Source: CBDCCV01 sp965215025
GTDB taxonomy: Bacteria; Bacteroidota; Rhodothermia; Rhodothermales; Salinibacteraceae
Reading direction: 5' to 3'
Assembly: GCA_965215025.1 (NCBI GenBank)
Contig: CBDCCV010000002.1
Span: 186,001-250,000 of the forward strand
DNA length: 64,000 nt
The notes beneath the pieces are model-generated. The model saw only the letters and a list, made by a program, of their open reading frames with translations, had not been told where the DNA came from and made no database searches. Shown here in pieces: positions 54,443 through 63,207 of this stretch. The translations under genes and the position numbers were made by a program. Each line of letters opens with the position of its first letter. Position 1 is the first letter of the stretch.

Positions 54443-57280
54443 ATGTGTATCGTTGCCACGTACTGCGCCGCCTCTCGCCGCCGCGTGTTTCTCCTCGCCT
54501 TCGCCCTCATTGTCGCGGCCCTGGGTCTTGCGCCTCAGCAGGCTGCACGTGCGCAGGTCGTCATCGAAGAGGAGGTTAAAGTAGAAGATGAAGGGGCGCC
54601 GCAGGCCGCATCGAATTTGCCGAAACCCAGCGGGGCATCAGTGACCGTGACGCCGGCGACACCCTTAGGCACCTACCGAATCTGGGCCGGACAAGTCATG
54701 ACAATCCATCATGGTGCGGGGTTCGTACCGCTAGACGGCATTATGAACGTCACGGTCGAGCATCTCGGTGCTTCTTCGCAGGAGCAGAGCCATGCCTTGG
54801 ACTCGCTCGTCCAGTTCCTCGGGAGTACGACCTCAATCCAGTCCACGTGCTCTAACTTCGGACACAGCCATGAGAACAAGAAGTACTACGCGCCTATTCA
54901 CCCCCGCTACGATTGGGATGAGCATCCTCATGTAGACGAGGCGCCTATAGAAACCGACACGTTGAAGGGGAAGATCTCGGTCACAGCCGATTTTGAACTT
55001 CGGGCACCAGTAGAATTCGGCGCCGCAGCACAAGACGTTCCGGCGCGGTTCTTCAGGAGAGGCCTACTCAGGAACTACTTGGACAGGTGCGACCGTGCGG
55101 ATCGAACTTATTTCGAGTACTTCGTTGAGTTCGCCCCGTACATCAGTCAAATAAGGCTGTGGCCTTACGACAACGGGGTCTTCGATTGGCCTCCGTACAC
55201 CGGCGAACCGTCGGCCTGGCTTTACAGCAGAATTCCCTTGGAGTGGCAGGAGGAGGAGTCCATCCGGGCGGAGCCGTTTACTGATACCGGGAAACGTATT
55301 ATTATGGAATCCGGCAGCACGAACCTTTTAGAAGGGCGCAGGGACTCGTTCCGCGTGCGCCTCGAAGGCGACGCCGCCCGCTACGTCCGCCTCGTCGGCC
55401 CCGACGGCCAATCGGGTGCCGAGTTGGCCGGCCTCTCAGCTGAGGAGTTCCTCGGTGCCGGTTACGGGGACTTCGAGATCGTCTACGACCAGGAGCGCGT
55501 GCCGGCTTCTGAGGAATTGGTGCCGGTCGCGTTCACCATCGAGCGCGAGGACGACCCAGAGGTGAGCCGCACCGACACGCTCTGGCTCGGCGGCTACGAC
55601 CTTGAAGTGTTTGCTGATACCGAAGAGGTGAGGGCGCTCGTGGACACGACGCACGTGACGGTCATCGCCGTGGACCCCTTCGACTGGGAAGAGACCGAGA
55701 TCGCCCCGGATGTCGCGCTCACGGTGTATCCTTGGGAGGAAAACAATGAGGGCGATGCCGACGGGGAGGTCTTTCGCGCTCTCGAAGACGGGTCGTATGT
55801 CCCTCTCGGGGCGGGCGAGACGGTCTCGTACGAGGACGCACGCGCAGGCCGAATCGCCTTCGTAGCGGCGGAGCCGGGGTCGGACTGGGCGGACATCGAG
55901 GTCGAAGGTCCAGAGTTCGAGCAGCTCCCACCTTTTTTCGAAGGGTATCGCTACAACCCCTACAACTACGCGAGCCTCGATGTCCTGCCGGCGCCGTACT
56001 TTACCGTAGCGGCGGCGCCGAATCCGGTGGTCTCAGGCGACACGTCCGCCGTCTCGGTCCTGGCGACGGCGCGCGAGGACGCCGGCTTCGACCCGAACTT
56101 TAGCGTAGACGTGAGCCTCGACGCCTCCGGCGCGGAGGCCGGGCGGCTCGCCTGGCTCGACGGCACGGCCGAGGTCGCCGGCGGCAGCGCGCTCGAAGGC
56201 GTCCCGTACGGGGTACTCGACCCGGCCTACGGCACGGGTGCCGAGCGCGTGGTGTTCATCGCCGACTCGGCCGGATCGGAGCCGCCGCCCCCGGCAGCCA
56301 TTCTCGCCCCGCCGCAGAACAACCAGCAGAGGGCAGAAGGCGGCTCCTCGCTCTTCGCCGAAGCGCAGGTCACGGCCGCGCGCTCGGACGACCCAAGCAA
56401 GGAGGGCGCGGGGGAGCTGCGCGTCTTCCTCGCAGGCGTCTTCGCGCAGTTCCTCGAAGACAACCCCTATGCCTTGCTCGACATCCCGTGCAGCGAGATT
56501 CCGAAGTACGCAAGCTTAGCCGAGCACGCAGCGCCGCAGAGCGTCATTGACCGGCTGAACGGGGATGAATTCGAGCTAATTACGCCAGATGGTCTAACTC
56601 AGCAAGCCTTTATTCAAACTCTCGAAGATGCAGTAGGACCACGGGTCAACATGGACTTCTTCGGCGTTCGCGTGCTGGAGAGCGACCTACCCAATGGCAT
56701 GACGGCCGGGGAGTATTACGAGCACTGGCGCACGAACTTCGACAGCTACACCGATGACGACGTGGCGCAGTTTCTCCTCTACCCGCTCGAAGGAGAGGCG
56801 GCGCGCTGGACGAGCAGTGACCCGCTGGGCACGCTCTTTTCCATTCAGCTTATGGCTCTGGACGTCACGTGGGCAGACGACGGCTCTGTAGTCACGACTG
56901 GCTACGATGAGGACGACTGGATCTTCTCGACGGCGTGGACGCCGGAAGACTGGCGCCACCCGATCAGCGGCAATCGGCAGTTCGGCTTCGAGCGTGACGG
57001 CAACGGCTACGTCACGTACTACACGCGCGCCGTGGATCGCATCACTGCGTGGGACTACGCTGCATTCAACTTCGCGTCCCGATGGTTCGGTGTGGAGGAC
57101 GGGATCGTGTTCGGAAACGCTGATGCGGTGTGGGAGGACTTGCAGCAGCACCTGCAAGCAGAACTCGGCCCAACTGCGCAAATCGTAGTCGAAGAGCCGA
57201 TCCGGATCGACTACGAGAAGCTGCGAGCCGTTATGAAAGGCGAAGCCGAACCGTCTACGCTCCAATGCGATCAGAACTGA
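54443..57280 (+). CDS. Large secreted protein with C-terminal cassette domain (toxin-like)
   Basis: Protein of 945 residues with a signal peptide ending AARAQ (residues 1-38). Residues 60-300 are an unknown N-terminal domain. Residues 300-620 contain Ig-like beta-sandwich units (TNLLEGRRDSFRVRL and ISVTADFELRAPVE segments). A Pro-rich linker (PPPPAAILAPPQ) precedes the C-terminal domain of about 296 residues (56390-57280), which starts DPSKEGAGELRVFLAGVF. A copy of this domain stands alone in the next but one gene, and part of it recurs in a broken third copy. The layout fits polymorphic toxins. No catalytic motif is recognised. The alternative start at 54386 would add 19 residues before the signal peptide. 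Confidence 0.8.
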   Translation: MCIVATYCAASRRRVFLLAFALIVAALGLAPQQAARAQVVIEEEVKVEDEGAPQAASNLPKPSGASVTVTPATPLGTYRIWAGQVMTIHHGAGFVPLDGIMNVTVEHLGASSQEQSHALDSLVQFLGSTTSIQSTCSNFGHSHENKKYYAPIHPRYDWDEHPHVDEAPIETDTLKGKISVTADFELRAPVEFGAAAQDVPARFFRRGLLRNYLDRCDRADRTYFEYFVEFAPYISQIRLWPYDNGVFDWPPYTGEPSAWLYSRIPLEWQEEESIRAEPFTDTGKRIIMESGSTNLLEGRRDSFRVRLEGDAARYVRLVGPDGQSGAELAGLSAEEFLGAGYGDFEIVYDQERVPASEELVPVAFTIEREDDPEVSRTDTLWLGGYDLEVFADTEEVRALVDTTHVTVIAVDPFDWEETEIAPDVALTVYPWEENNEGDADGEVFRALEDGSYVPLGAGETVSYEDARAGRIAFVAAEPGSDWADIEVEGPEFEQLPPFFEGYRYNPYNYASLDVLPAPYFTVAAAPNPVVSGDTSAVSVLATAREDAGFDPNFSVDVSLDASGAEAGRLAWLDGTAEVAGGSALEGVPYGVLDPAYGTGAERVVFIADSAGSEPPPPAAILAPPQNNQQRAEGGSSLFAEAQVTAARSDDPSKEGAGELRVFLAGVFAQFLEDNPYALLDIPCSEIPKYASLAEHAAPQSVIDRLNGDEFELITPDGLTQQAFIQTLEDAVGPRVNMDFFGVRVLESDLPNGMTAGEYYEHWRTNFDSYTDDDVAQFLLYPLEGEAARWTSSDPLGTLFSIQLMALDVTWADDGSVVTTGYDEDDWIFSTAWTPEDWRHPISGNRQFGFERDGNGYVTYYTRAVDRITAWDYAAFNFASRWFGVEDGIVFGNADAVWEDLQQHLQAELGPTAQIVVEEPIRIDYEKLRAVMKGEAEPSTLQCDQN

Positions 57281-57309
57281 AACAGTCTCTCAGGGCCTCA
57301 ACGCTTCAC

Positions 57310-57648
57310 ATGGAACGCAGCCACAATGCTGATGTCCTTTCGACCTTCTGGTTTGGTTTGCAAACCGTCCTCATGCTCATCGTCTCCGTCCGCAGGCCGG
57401 GAGCTAGAGGCGCGTTCTACGACGTAGGCGTTGGCATGATCATTCTGTACGGATTCGCGCTGCCAGCAATCTTATACCTGGCTTATCTTGTTGCTGTGTT
57501 CTTAGCGCGCTGGTGGCGGACGCGGAGCTTTGCTGAAGCGTGGCGGTCGCTCTTCGTCACGGCGTGGGCACGGAGGAGCACAATTGCATTCGCGACGGCT
57601 TTCCTAGCGAACCTGGGGTACATGATCTTGCTCACCTTTATAAGCTGA
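57310..57648 (+). CDS. Three-helix membrane protein, putative immunity protein 1
   Basis: Protein of 112 residues starting MERSHNADVLSTFWF, with three hydrophobic helices (about residues 8-27, 40-66 and 92-111) and a basic loop FLARWWRTRSFAEAWRSLF. It begins 29 bases after the secreted protein. It is a homologue of the proteins at 58674 and 59573, which follow the other cassette copies. A membrane-embedded immunity protein is the inferred role. An in-frame ATG at 57265 that overlaps the upstream stop is a less conserved alternative. Confidence 0.7.
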   Translation: MERSHNADVLSTFWFGLQTVLMLIVSVRRPGARGAFYDVGVGMIILYGFALPAILYLAYLVAVFLARWWRTRSFAEAWRSLFVTAWARRSTIAFATAFLANLGYMILLTFIS

Positions 57649-57662
57649 CGATACGACTGTTT

Positions 57663-58637
57663 ATGCGGAGACCAAATACCGGGATTGCGGCAGAACATGA
57701 AGAGGACGTGCGCGGTGTGGTCCCCGACCCGAGCAAGGAGGGGGCGGGGGAGTTGCGCGTCTTCCTCGCAGGCGTCTTCCAGCAGTTCCTCGCAGACAAC
57801 CCCTACGCGCTGCTCGACATCCCATGCAGCGAGATTCCAGAATACGTGAGCTTAGCTGAGCATACGCCGCCGCAGAGCGTGGTTGATCGGCTGTATGAGC
57901 AAGAAATCGAAGTTTCATATGGGCGTGGAGGCTACACCGTCACGCACTCCGGCTACGTTCAGGCACTCGAAGACGCCAGCGGGCCACGTGTCAACATGGA
58001 CTTCTTCGGTGTACGCGTGCCGGAGAGCGATCTGCCAAACGGCATGACGGCCGAGGAATACTACGAGCACTGGCGCACGAATTTCGACAGCTACACTGCC
58101 GGCAGCGTAGCGCAGTTTCTCTTCTACCCGCTCGACGGAGAGGCTGCGCGCTGGACGAGTAGCGACCCGCTGGGCACGCTCTTCAGCATACAGCTCATGG
58201 CAGGCGGTCTGGACTGGCTCGATGACGGTACTGTGGTCACGACTGGCTACGATGAGGACGACTGGATCTTCTCGACGGCGTGGACGCCGGAAGACTGGCG
58301 CCACCCGATCAGCGGCAATCGGCAGTTCGGCTTCGAGCGCGACGGCGGTGGCTACGTCACGTACTACACGCGCGGCGTGGATAGAATCACAAACATACTC
58401 TATGGTTCAGCAAATTACGCGACCCGCCTTTATAAGACGATGAGGCAAGAAGACTATGACGGGCTGATCTTCGAGAGCGCTGACGGGGTCTGGGGCAACA
58501 TGCAGCAGCACCTCGCAGTGGAACTCGGCCCCACGGCACAGATCGTAACCGAAGAGCCGATCCGGATCGACTACGAGAAGTTGCAAGCCGTCATGGAAGG
58601 CGAAGCCGAACCGTCTACGCTCACGTGCGATCCATGA
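57663..58637 (+). CDS. Orphan C-terminal cassette protein (toxin-like), copy B
   Basis: Protein of 324 residues: a 21-residue leader (MRRPNTGIAAEHEEDVRGVVP) followed by the same domain as the secreted protein tail (DPSKEGAGELRVFLAGVF onward). It lacks a signal peptide and the N-terminal region. This is the layout of an orphan toxin cassette, and its expression and secretion are uncertain. Two stretches are specific to this copy: around residues 78-100 (QEIEVSYGRGGYTV) and the region after VDRIT (ILYGSANYATRLYKT). Both are AT-richer than the shared parts. Confidence 0.75.
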   Translation: MRRPNTGIAAEHEEDVRGVVPDPSKEGAGELRVFLAGVFQQFLADNPYALLDIPCSEIPEYVSLAEHTPPQSVVDRLYEQEIEVSYGRGGYTVTHSGYVQALEDASGPRVNMDFFGVRVPESDLPNGMTAEEYYEHWRTNFDSYTAGSVAQFLFYPLDGEAARWTSSDPLGTLFSIQLMAGGLDWLDDGTVVTTGYDEDDWIFSTAWTPEDWRHPISGNRQFGFERDGGGYVTYYTRGVDRITNILYGSANYATRLYKTMRQEDYDGLIFESADGVWGNMQQHLAVELGPTAQIVTEEPIRIDYEKLQAVMEGEAEPSTLTCDP

Positions 58638-58673
58638 GATGAAATATTCTCCAAAGCAGAGTGCTTTCACAGC

Positions 58674-59012
58674 ATGAAACGCAGTCAAGTCGCCGATCTC
58701 CTCTTTACCCTCTGGTTCTTCTTGGAAACCGTAGCCATACTCATGTTTGCCGTTCGCAGGCCAGCAGCTTGGGGTCCATACTATGATTTAGCGCCTGTCA
58801 TGCTCGTTCTTTACGGGTTCATGTTGCCGGCTTTTTTCTACATCATCTACGTCGGGGTCGTTTTTCTGACGCGGTGGCGACGGGTGGGAAGCTTGGCAGA
58901 GGCTTGGCGGTCGCTCTTTGCCGAGACATGGGCACAGCGGAGTGCGGTCGCCTTCAGCATAGCGTTTCTTGTAAACCAAGGGTACATGCTCCTCTTTACT
59001 TTCGCAGGCTGA
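58674..59012 (+). CDS. Three-helix membrane protein, putative immunity protein 2
   Basis: Protein of 112 residues starting MKRSQVADLLFTLWF. It shares the helix pattern, the loop SLAEAWRSLF and overall identity of roughly half with the protein at 57310. It lies 36 bases after cassette B. The divergence between copies fits a cognate pairing with a variable toxin part. Confidence 0.7.
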   Translation: MKRSQVADLLFTLWFFLETVAILMFAVRRPAAWGPYYDLAPVMLVLYGFMLPAFFYIIYVGVVFLTRWRRVGSLAEAWRSLFAETWAQRSAVAFSIAFLVNQGYMLLFTFAG

Positions 59013-59033
59013 CAAGGCAAAAACCTATGCGAG

Positions 59034-59517
59034 ATGGAAGGCGGTGATACGAGGATTAACGACGTAGTCTTCTGGTGGCTTTATGGTCTGGACTGGCTCG
59101 ACGACGGTACTGTGGTCACGACTGGCTACGATGCGGATGACTGGATCTTCTCCACAGCCTGGACGCCGGAAGGCCCCGTGCACCCGGTCAGCGAACCGGC
59201 AGTTCGGCTTCGAGCGCGACGGCAACGGCTACGTCACGTACTACACCCGTGGTGTGGATCGTATCACCAGCTTCTACTACCGCGCGGTCAGCTTAGGGGG
59301 CTGGTTGCTTAAGCAGTTCACGGGGGTCGGGGCCGGAGATGGATCGATCTTCGGAGGCGGTGGTGCGGTATGGGAGAATATGCAGCAGAATCTCCAAGAG
59401 GAACTCGGTTCCAGCGCTCAGGTCGTAGCCGAAGAGCCGATTCGTGAGGATTACGACAAGCTGCGAGCTGTCTTCAAAGGCGATGCTGACGTATCGACAC
59501 TCAAATGCGATCAGTGA
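59034..59517 (+). pseudogene. Degenerate third cassette (copy C), truncated and frameshifted
   Basis: Only the second half of the cassette is present, from about 59085 (GLDWLDDGTVV). A two-base deletion relative to copies A and B near 59191 changes the frame after TAWTPEGPVHPVS. The correct continuation (QFGFERDGNGYVTYYTRGVDRIT to KCDQ) is in the next frame. The start ATG at 59034 precedes a short unrelated stretch. It cannot encode the full domain, so it is a remnant or a recombination donor. Confidence 0.75.
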
Positions 59518-59572
59518 CCGGGGAGTAAGGGGTGCTCGCTCTTTATCTTCTCAGGCAGCCCTTGATGCTCCT

Positions 59573-59923
59573 ATGGGAAACGATCCCCGCACCGTTGACA
59601 TCTTTTTCCTTCCATTCACCTTCTGGTTCGGCCTGCAGGCTGCTATCATGACAGTCTTTGCTGCGCTCAAAACAAGTTCTGAGAGTCCTTACTTCGATCT
59701 GTTTCCGGCTTCAGTCATTATGTACGGTATCGCGCTGCCAGCGGCCCTCTACTTGATTTTGCTTTCAGTGTTGTTCCTGATGCGCTTGAGACAGACACGT
59801 AGCTTGGCGAGCGCCTTCGGGTCGCTCTTTCCCACGGCGTGGTCGCGACGGTGCGCTGCTGCCCTGGGGATGGCGTTCTTGGCGAGCTTAGCGTACGTGC
59901 TCGTAGCCCTTCAGGCGGGCTGA
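59573..59923 (+). CDS. Three-helix membrane protein, putative immunity protein 3
   Basis: Protein of 116 residues starting MGNDPRTVDIFFLPFTFWF. It keeps the same three-helix pattern and the loop RQTRSLASAFGSLF as the two other membrane proteins but is the most divergent. Its reading frame is intact although the preceding cassette is broken, as expected if it is kept for protection. Confidence 0.65.
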   Translation: MGNDPRTVDIFFLPFTFWFGLQAAIMTVFAALKTSSESPYFDLFPASVIMYGIALPAALYLILLSVLFLMRLRQTRSLASAFGSLFPTAWSRRCAAALGMAFLASLAYVLVALQAG

Positions 59924-60058
59924 TGGCAAGGTGTAGTTGCGTCAGATCACACTCTCGCAATTCGTGTGCTCACTTTCCTGATCTGTTCTGAGCGCCGTCC
60001 TCCTTGAAAATCCCCTCCGGCCCGTTCGTACCCTTTGCATTCAAGCCTCTGGCCTACC

Positions 60059-61081
60059 ATGAATGACCTCTTCCGGTGTCCGACCGTCTTCGCATTTCTT
60101 GCCCTCTTCGCCGCTGTTGCTTTGCCAGCTCAGGCGCAGAACGCAGCCGAGAAGAGCGAGAACGTGCCGTTCGTCCTTCATCTCAACGAGGCCGGCGACC
60201 TCAACGCCGCTGCGGCGCTGCTCGAGAACTTCGAGGGCGTCGCTTCGGAGGAGGACCTCCGGCGCGCCACGCAGCGGCTCCAGGCGCGGCTCGACCGGCT
60301 TACGGGGGACGAGACGAGGCTGGAGCGGTTCCACGCGGCATACCGCGAGGCCGAGCGGCTGAACGAGATCAGCGGCCGGCCCCTGCGCGGCGCCTCGTCG
60401 CGGCGCGCGGCGCTGCGATACGCCTACCGTAGCATGGCGGCCGCCGGTGAAAAGACCTCGCCCACGGACGATGCTCCAGGGCGGCGCGGCGGGGACATCC
60501 CGCGCACCGTCAGCGAGGTGCACGCTGTCCCGTTCGCCTCGGAGTCCAACCGCGTCGCGTTGCGCGTCGAGGGCGCTGGTGGGCGCCCCGGTGAGGCGCT
60601 CACGGCCCGCGCCGTGGAAGTGCCCGCCTGGGTCACGCTCCGCTCGAAAACTACGCAGGCCGTGAGCGGTGCGGACCCCACGGCGACGTTCATCTTCGAC
60701 ATCGAGGACGCCGCGCCGGTGGGTCAGACGGCGAGCCTCGTCCTGCGCGTCTACGATTCCAGGGGGCGGGCGCTCTCCGAACGGGAGGTGCGTCTCGAAG
60801 TCGCCGCGCCTGAGCGGTTTGCTCTTCAAGGTAGCTACCCGAACCCGTTCGGCCCCGGTGGCGCCGTGATCGCCTACGACCTCCCGGCACCGGCGGAGGT
60901 GCGCCTGGAGGTCTACGATGTCCTGGGCCGGCGTGTGGCCGTTCTGGTGGACGGCGAGGAGCAAGGGGCCGGGCGGCAGACGGCGCGCTTCCGGGGGACG
61001 GGCTTGGCGAGTGGGCTGTACCTCTACCGCATCCGTGCGGGCGAGCACGCAGCTACCGGACAGATGATGCTCGTGAAGTAA
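60059..61081 (+). CDS. Secreted protein with T9SS type A sorting domain
   Basis: Protein of 340 residues. A signal peptide ends PAQAQ, a helical region (residues 25-120) follows, then an Ig-like part, then a C-terminal sorting domain of about 85 residues starting FALQGSYPNPFGPGGAVIAYDLPAP, with VRLEVYDVLGRRVAVLVDGEEQGAG and ending ASGLYLYRIRAGEHAATGQMMLVK. This is the classical type A signal for T9SS secretion. The start at 60059 (MNDLFRCPTVF) sits directly before the hydrophobic segment. Confidence 0.9.
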   Translation: MNDLFRCPTVFAFLALFAAVALPAQAQNAAEKSENVPFVLHLNEAGDLNAAAALLENFEGVASEEDLRRATQRLQARLDRLTGDETRLERFHAAYREAERLNEISGRPLRGASSRRAALRYAYRSMAAAGEKTSPTDDAPGRRGGDIPRTVSEVHAVPFASESNRVALRVEGAGGRPGEALTARAVEVPAWVTLRSKTTQAVSGADPTATFIFDIEDAAPVGQTASLVLRVYDSRGRALSEREVRLEVAAPERFALQGSYPNPFGPGGAVIAYDLPAPAEVRLEVYDVLGRRVAVLVDGEEQGAGRQTARFRGTGLASGLYLYRIRAGEHAATGQMMLVK

Positions 61082-61094
61082 CGAAACAGCCCGG

Positions 61095-62945
61095 TCACGC
61101 CTCGGCCTCTTCCGGCGCCGCATCGAAGACGACGGCGCGGCGGTGCTGCCGGCTCAGGTCCCACCACAGCAGGGCGGCAGCTACGAGCGCCCCGGCCAGG
61201 CACGCCAGCCCCAGCGGCGCGCGGCCCAGGAGCACGTAGCCCGTCCCAAAGAGCGTGGCGTAGACCAAAACGACGCCCAGCGCCCAGTCGAGCCAGAGCC
61301 GCGCAAAGCCCGCATCCGGCTGCACGTTCGGATGGCGCTCGGCCACGGGCCGCCAGCCGGGGCCGCCCGGATGCACAGTGCGGTAGAAGTTGTCCAGCGT
61401 AGCCACCTTCGTCGGGCGCGTGAGGAACGTCGCTACGAGCCACACCACCGTCGTGAAGCCGACGACGGCGTAGAGGTTGACCGGAAAATCCGCCTGCAAG
61501 CCCGGCACGCGCACGCCGTAGGCGTTCAAGACGAGCGCTAGAACGGCCAGCACCACGGGCGCGATGGTGGCGGCCAGCTCGCTCCAGGCGTTCACGCGCC
61601 ACCAGTACCAGCGCAGGATCAGCACCAGCCCCAGCCCCGCCGAGGCCGAGAGGATCAGCCCCCACGCCTCCTCGATGGTCGAGAGGTTCGCCGTCACGAA
61701 CAGGCTCAAGACGGCCAGCCCCATCGTGAAGACGCGCGCGATGGTAACGTGGTGCTTTTCCGACCCGTCCGGCCGGACGAAGCGGCGCCAGAGGTCGTTC
61801 ACCAGGTAGGAGACGCCCCAGTTCAGCTGCGTGGAGATCGTGCTCATGAACGCGGCCAGAAACGCGGCGAAGAGCAGGCCGAGCATCCCCACCGGCAGCA
61901 CCTCGCGCATGACGAGGACGAAGCCGGCGCGCTTCTCATCCGCCGGCAGTTCGGGGAAGAGGACGAGGGCCACGAGCGCAGTGACGATCCACGGCCAGGG
62001 CCGCAGGCAGTAGTGCGCCACGGTGAACCAGAGCGTGGCAAAAAGGGCGTTCTTCTCGTCCTTCGCGCTCATCATCCGCTGTGCCACGTAGCCGCCGCCG
62101 CCCGGCTCGGAGCCGGGGTACCAGCTCGACCACCACTGCACGCCGATATACGCCGCAAACGCCAGCCCCGAAAGCGCCAGCACGCTCGCGCCCTCGGCCG
62201 CCTCGCCCATCGTAGGCAGAAGGCGGAAGGTGGACGGGTCGAGCTTCTCGCGGATGCCGCTCAGCCCGCCCACGCCCGGCGCGCCCAGGGCGTAGAAGGC
62301 CAGGAGCGTCGTCCCGCCCATCGCAATGACGAACTGGAACAGATCCGTCACCACCACGCCCCAGAGGCCGGAGAGGAGCGAGTAAAGCGCCACGACGAGG
62401 ACCAGCGCACTCACCACCACGAGCGCCGCTGAAAACTCCACGCCGATCACGTTCACCGACGCCGCCCCGAAGATCGTCAGCCTCGGAAAGAGCGATTCGA
62501 TCACCGTCTCCATCGCCAGCGAGACCCAGCCGATGATGACGACGTTGAGGACGAGGCCGAAGTAGACGGCCTTGATCCCGCGCAGCCACGCCGACGCCTT
62601 GCCGCTGTAGCGGAGTTCGACGAACTCCACGTCCGTCAGCACGCCGCTCCGCCGCCAGAGGCGCGCGAAGAAGAACACGGTGAGCATCCCGCCGAGCGCG
62701 AAGTTCCACCAGATCCAGTTGCCCGCGATGCCGTTTTTCGCCACGATCTCGGTGACGAGCAGCGGCGTGTCCACGGCAAAGGTCGTGGCCACCATCGAGG
62801 TGCCGGCCAGCCACCACGGCATGGAGCGGCCCGTGAGGAAGAACTCGGACGTGCTCTGCCCCGCGCGCCGGTAGAAGTACACGGCGATGCCGAACGAAAA
62901 GACGAAGTAGGTGGCCACGAGCAGCCAGTCGAGCGGCGCGAGCAT
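61095..62945 (-). CDS. Sodium:solute symporter (SSS) family
   Basis: Protein of 616 residues with about 14 helices, with the SSS segments TSEFFLTGRSMPWWLAGTSMVATTFAVDTPL and FLAAFMSTISTQLNWGVSYLVNDLWRRFV. It is a paralogue of the protein at 25949-27748. The C-terminus has an acidic tail (APEEAEA). Convergent to the T9SS cargo gene, with a 13-base gap. Substrate unknown. Confidence 0.9.
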   Translation of the reverse strand: MLAPLDWLLVATYFVFSFGIAVYFYRRAGQSTSEFFLTGRSMPWWLAGTSMVATTFAVDTPLLVTEIVAKNGIAGNWIWWNFALGGMLTVFFFARLWRRSGVLTDVEFVELRYSGKASAWLRGIKAVYFGLVLNVVIIGWVSLAMETVIESLFPRLTIFGAASVNVIGVEFSAALVVVSALVLVVALYSLLSGLWGVVVTDLFQFVIAMGGTTLLAFYALGAPGVGGLSGIREKLDPSTFRLLPTMGEAAEGASVLALSGLAFAAYIGVQWWSSWYPGSEPGGGGYVAQRMMSAKDEKNALFATLWFTVAHYCLRPWPWIVTALVALVLFPELPADEKRAGFVLVMREVLPVGMLGLLFAAFLAAFMSTISTQLNWGVSYLVNDLWRRFVRPDGSEKHHVTIARVFTMGLAVLSLFVTANLSTIEEAWGLILSASAGLGLVLILRWYWWRVNAWSELAATIAPVVLAVLALVLNAYGVRVPGLQADFPVNLYAVVGFTTVVWLVATFLTRPTKVATLDNFYRTVHPGGPGWRPVAERHPNVQPDAGFARLWLDWALGVVLVYATLFGTGYVLLGRAPLGLACLAGALVAAALLWWDLSRQHRRAVVFDAAPEEAEA

Positions 62946-63077
62946 GAGCGGGGAGAAGCGTGATAAAAGAAGCCGGCTTGGCCTGCCAGCGCTTAGCTCT
63001 CCCGAAGCTAATCAAGCTCGCGCTCAAAAACGACGGCCGACGGGCGGCCAATGAGCGGACTCACCCGTAAAAACACG

Positions 63078-63170
63078 CTACAAAAGCGCGAACACGGCGT
63101 ACATGAGCAGGCTTGACACGCCGGCTCCTACGGAAAGAATCCGAATGGCTTGATCAACAGGATTTCTCAT
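63078..63170 (-). CDS. 30-codon membrane peptide, possibly leaderless
   Basis: ATG at 63170 opens a 30-residue frame, MRNPVDQAIRILSVGAGVSS then LLMYAVFALL and TAG. The second half is a plausible membrane helix. A near-perfect promoter ends 8 bases upstream of the ATG, so the transcript would start at or next to the start codon. Evidence is only the promoter and the hydrophobic pattern. Confidence 0.4.
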   Translation of the reverse strand: MRNPVDQAIRILSVGAGVSSLLMYAVFALL

Positions 63171-63178
63171 CGGTCTAA

Positions 63179-63207
63179 CAAAGTAAGCTTTTGAAGCGTG
63201 AAAGCAA
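63179..63207 (-). promoter_or_regulatory. Bacteroidota-type promoter for the small peptide
   Basis: Minus strand: TTG (63207-63205), 19 bases, TACTTTG (63185-63179). Both the elements and the spacing are consensus for the Bacteroidota sigma factor. It is the best-spaced promoter match I found. Confidence 0.6.

Larger units (their letters stand above)
56390..59517 (+). repeat. Tandem array of three C-terminal domain cassettes
   Basis: Three copies of the same domain: A at 56390-57280 (tail of the secreted protein), B at 57726-58637 and C at 59085-59517 (second half only). A and B share an exactly identical 104-base block, 56891-56994 with 58236-58339. Elsewhere they differ in distinct patches. 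Each is followed by a small membrane-protein gene. Confidence 0.9.
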
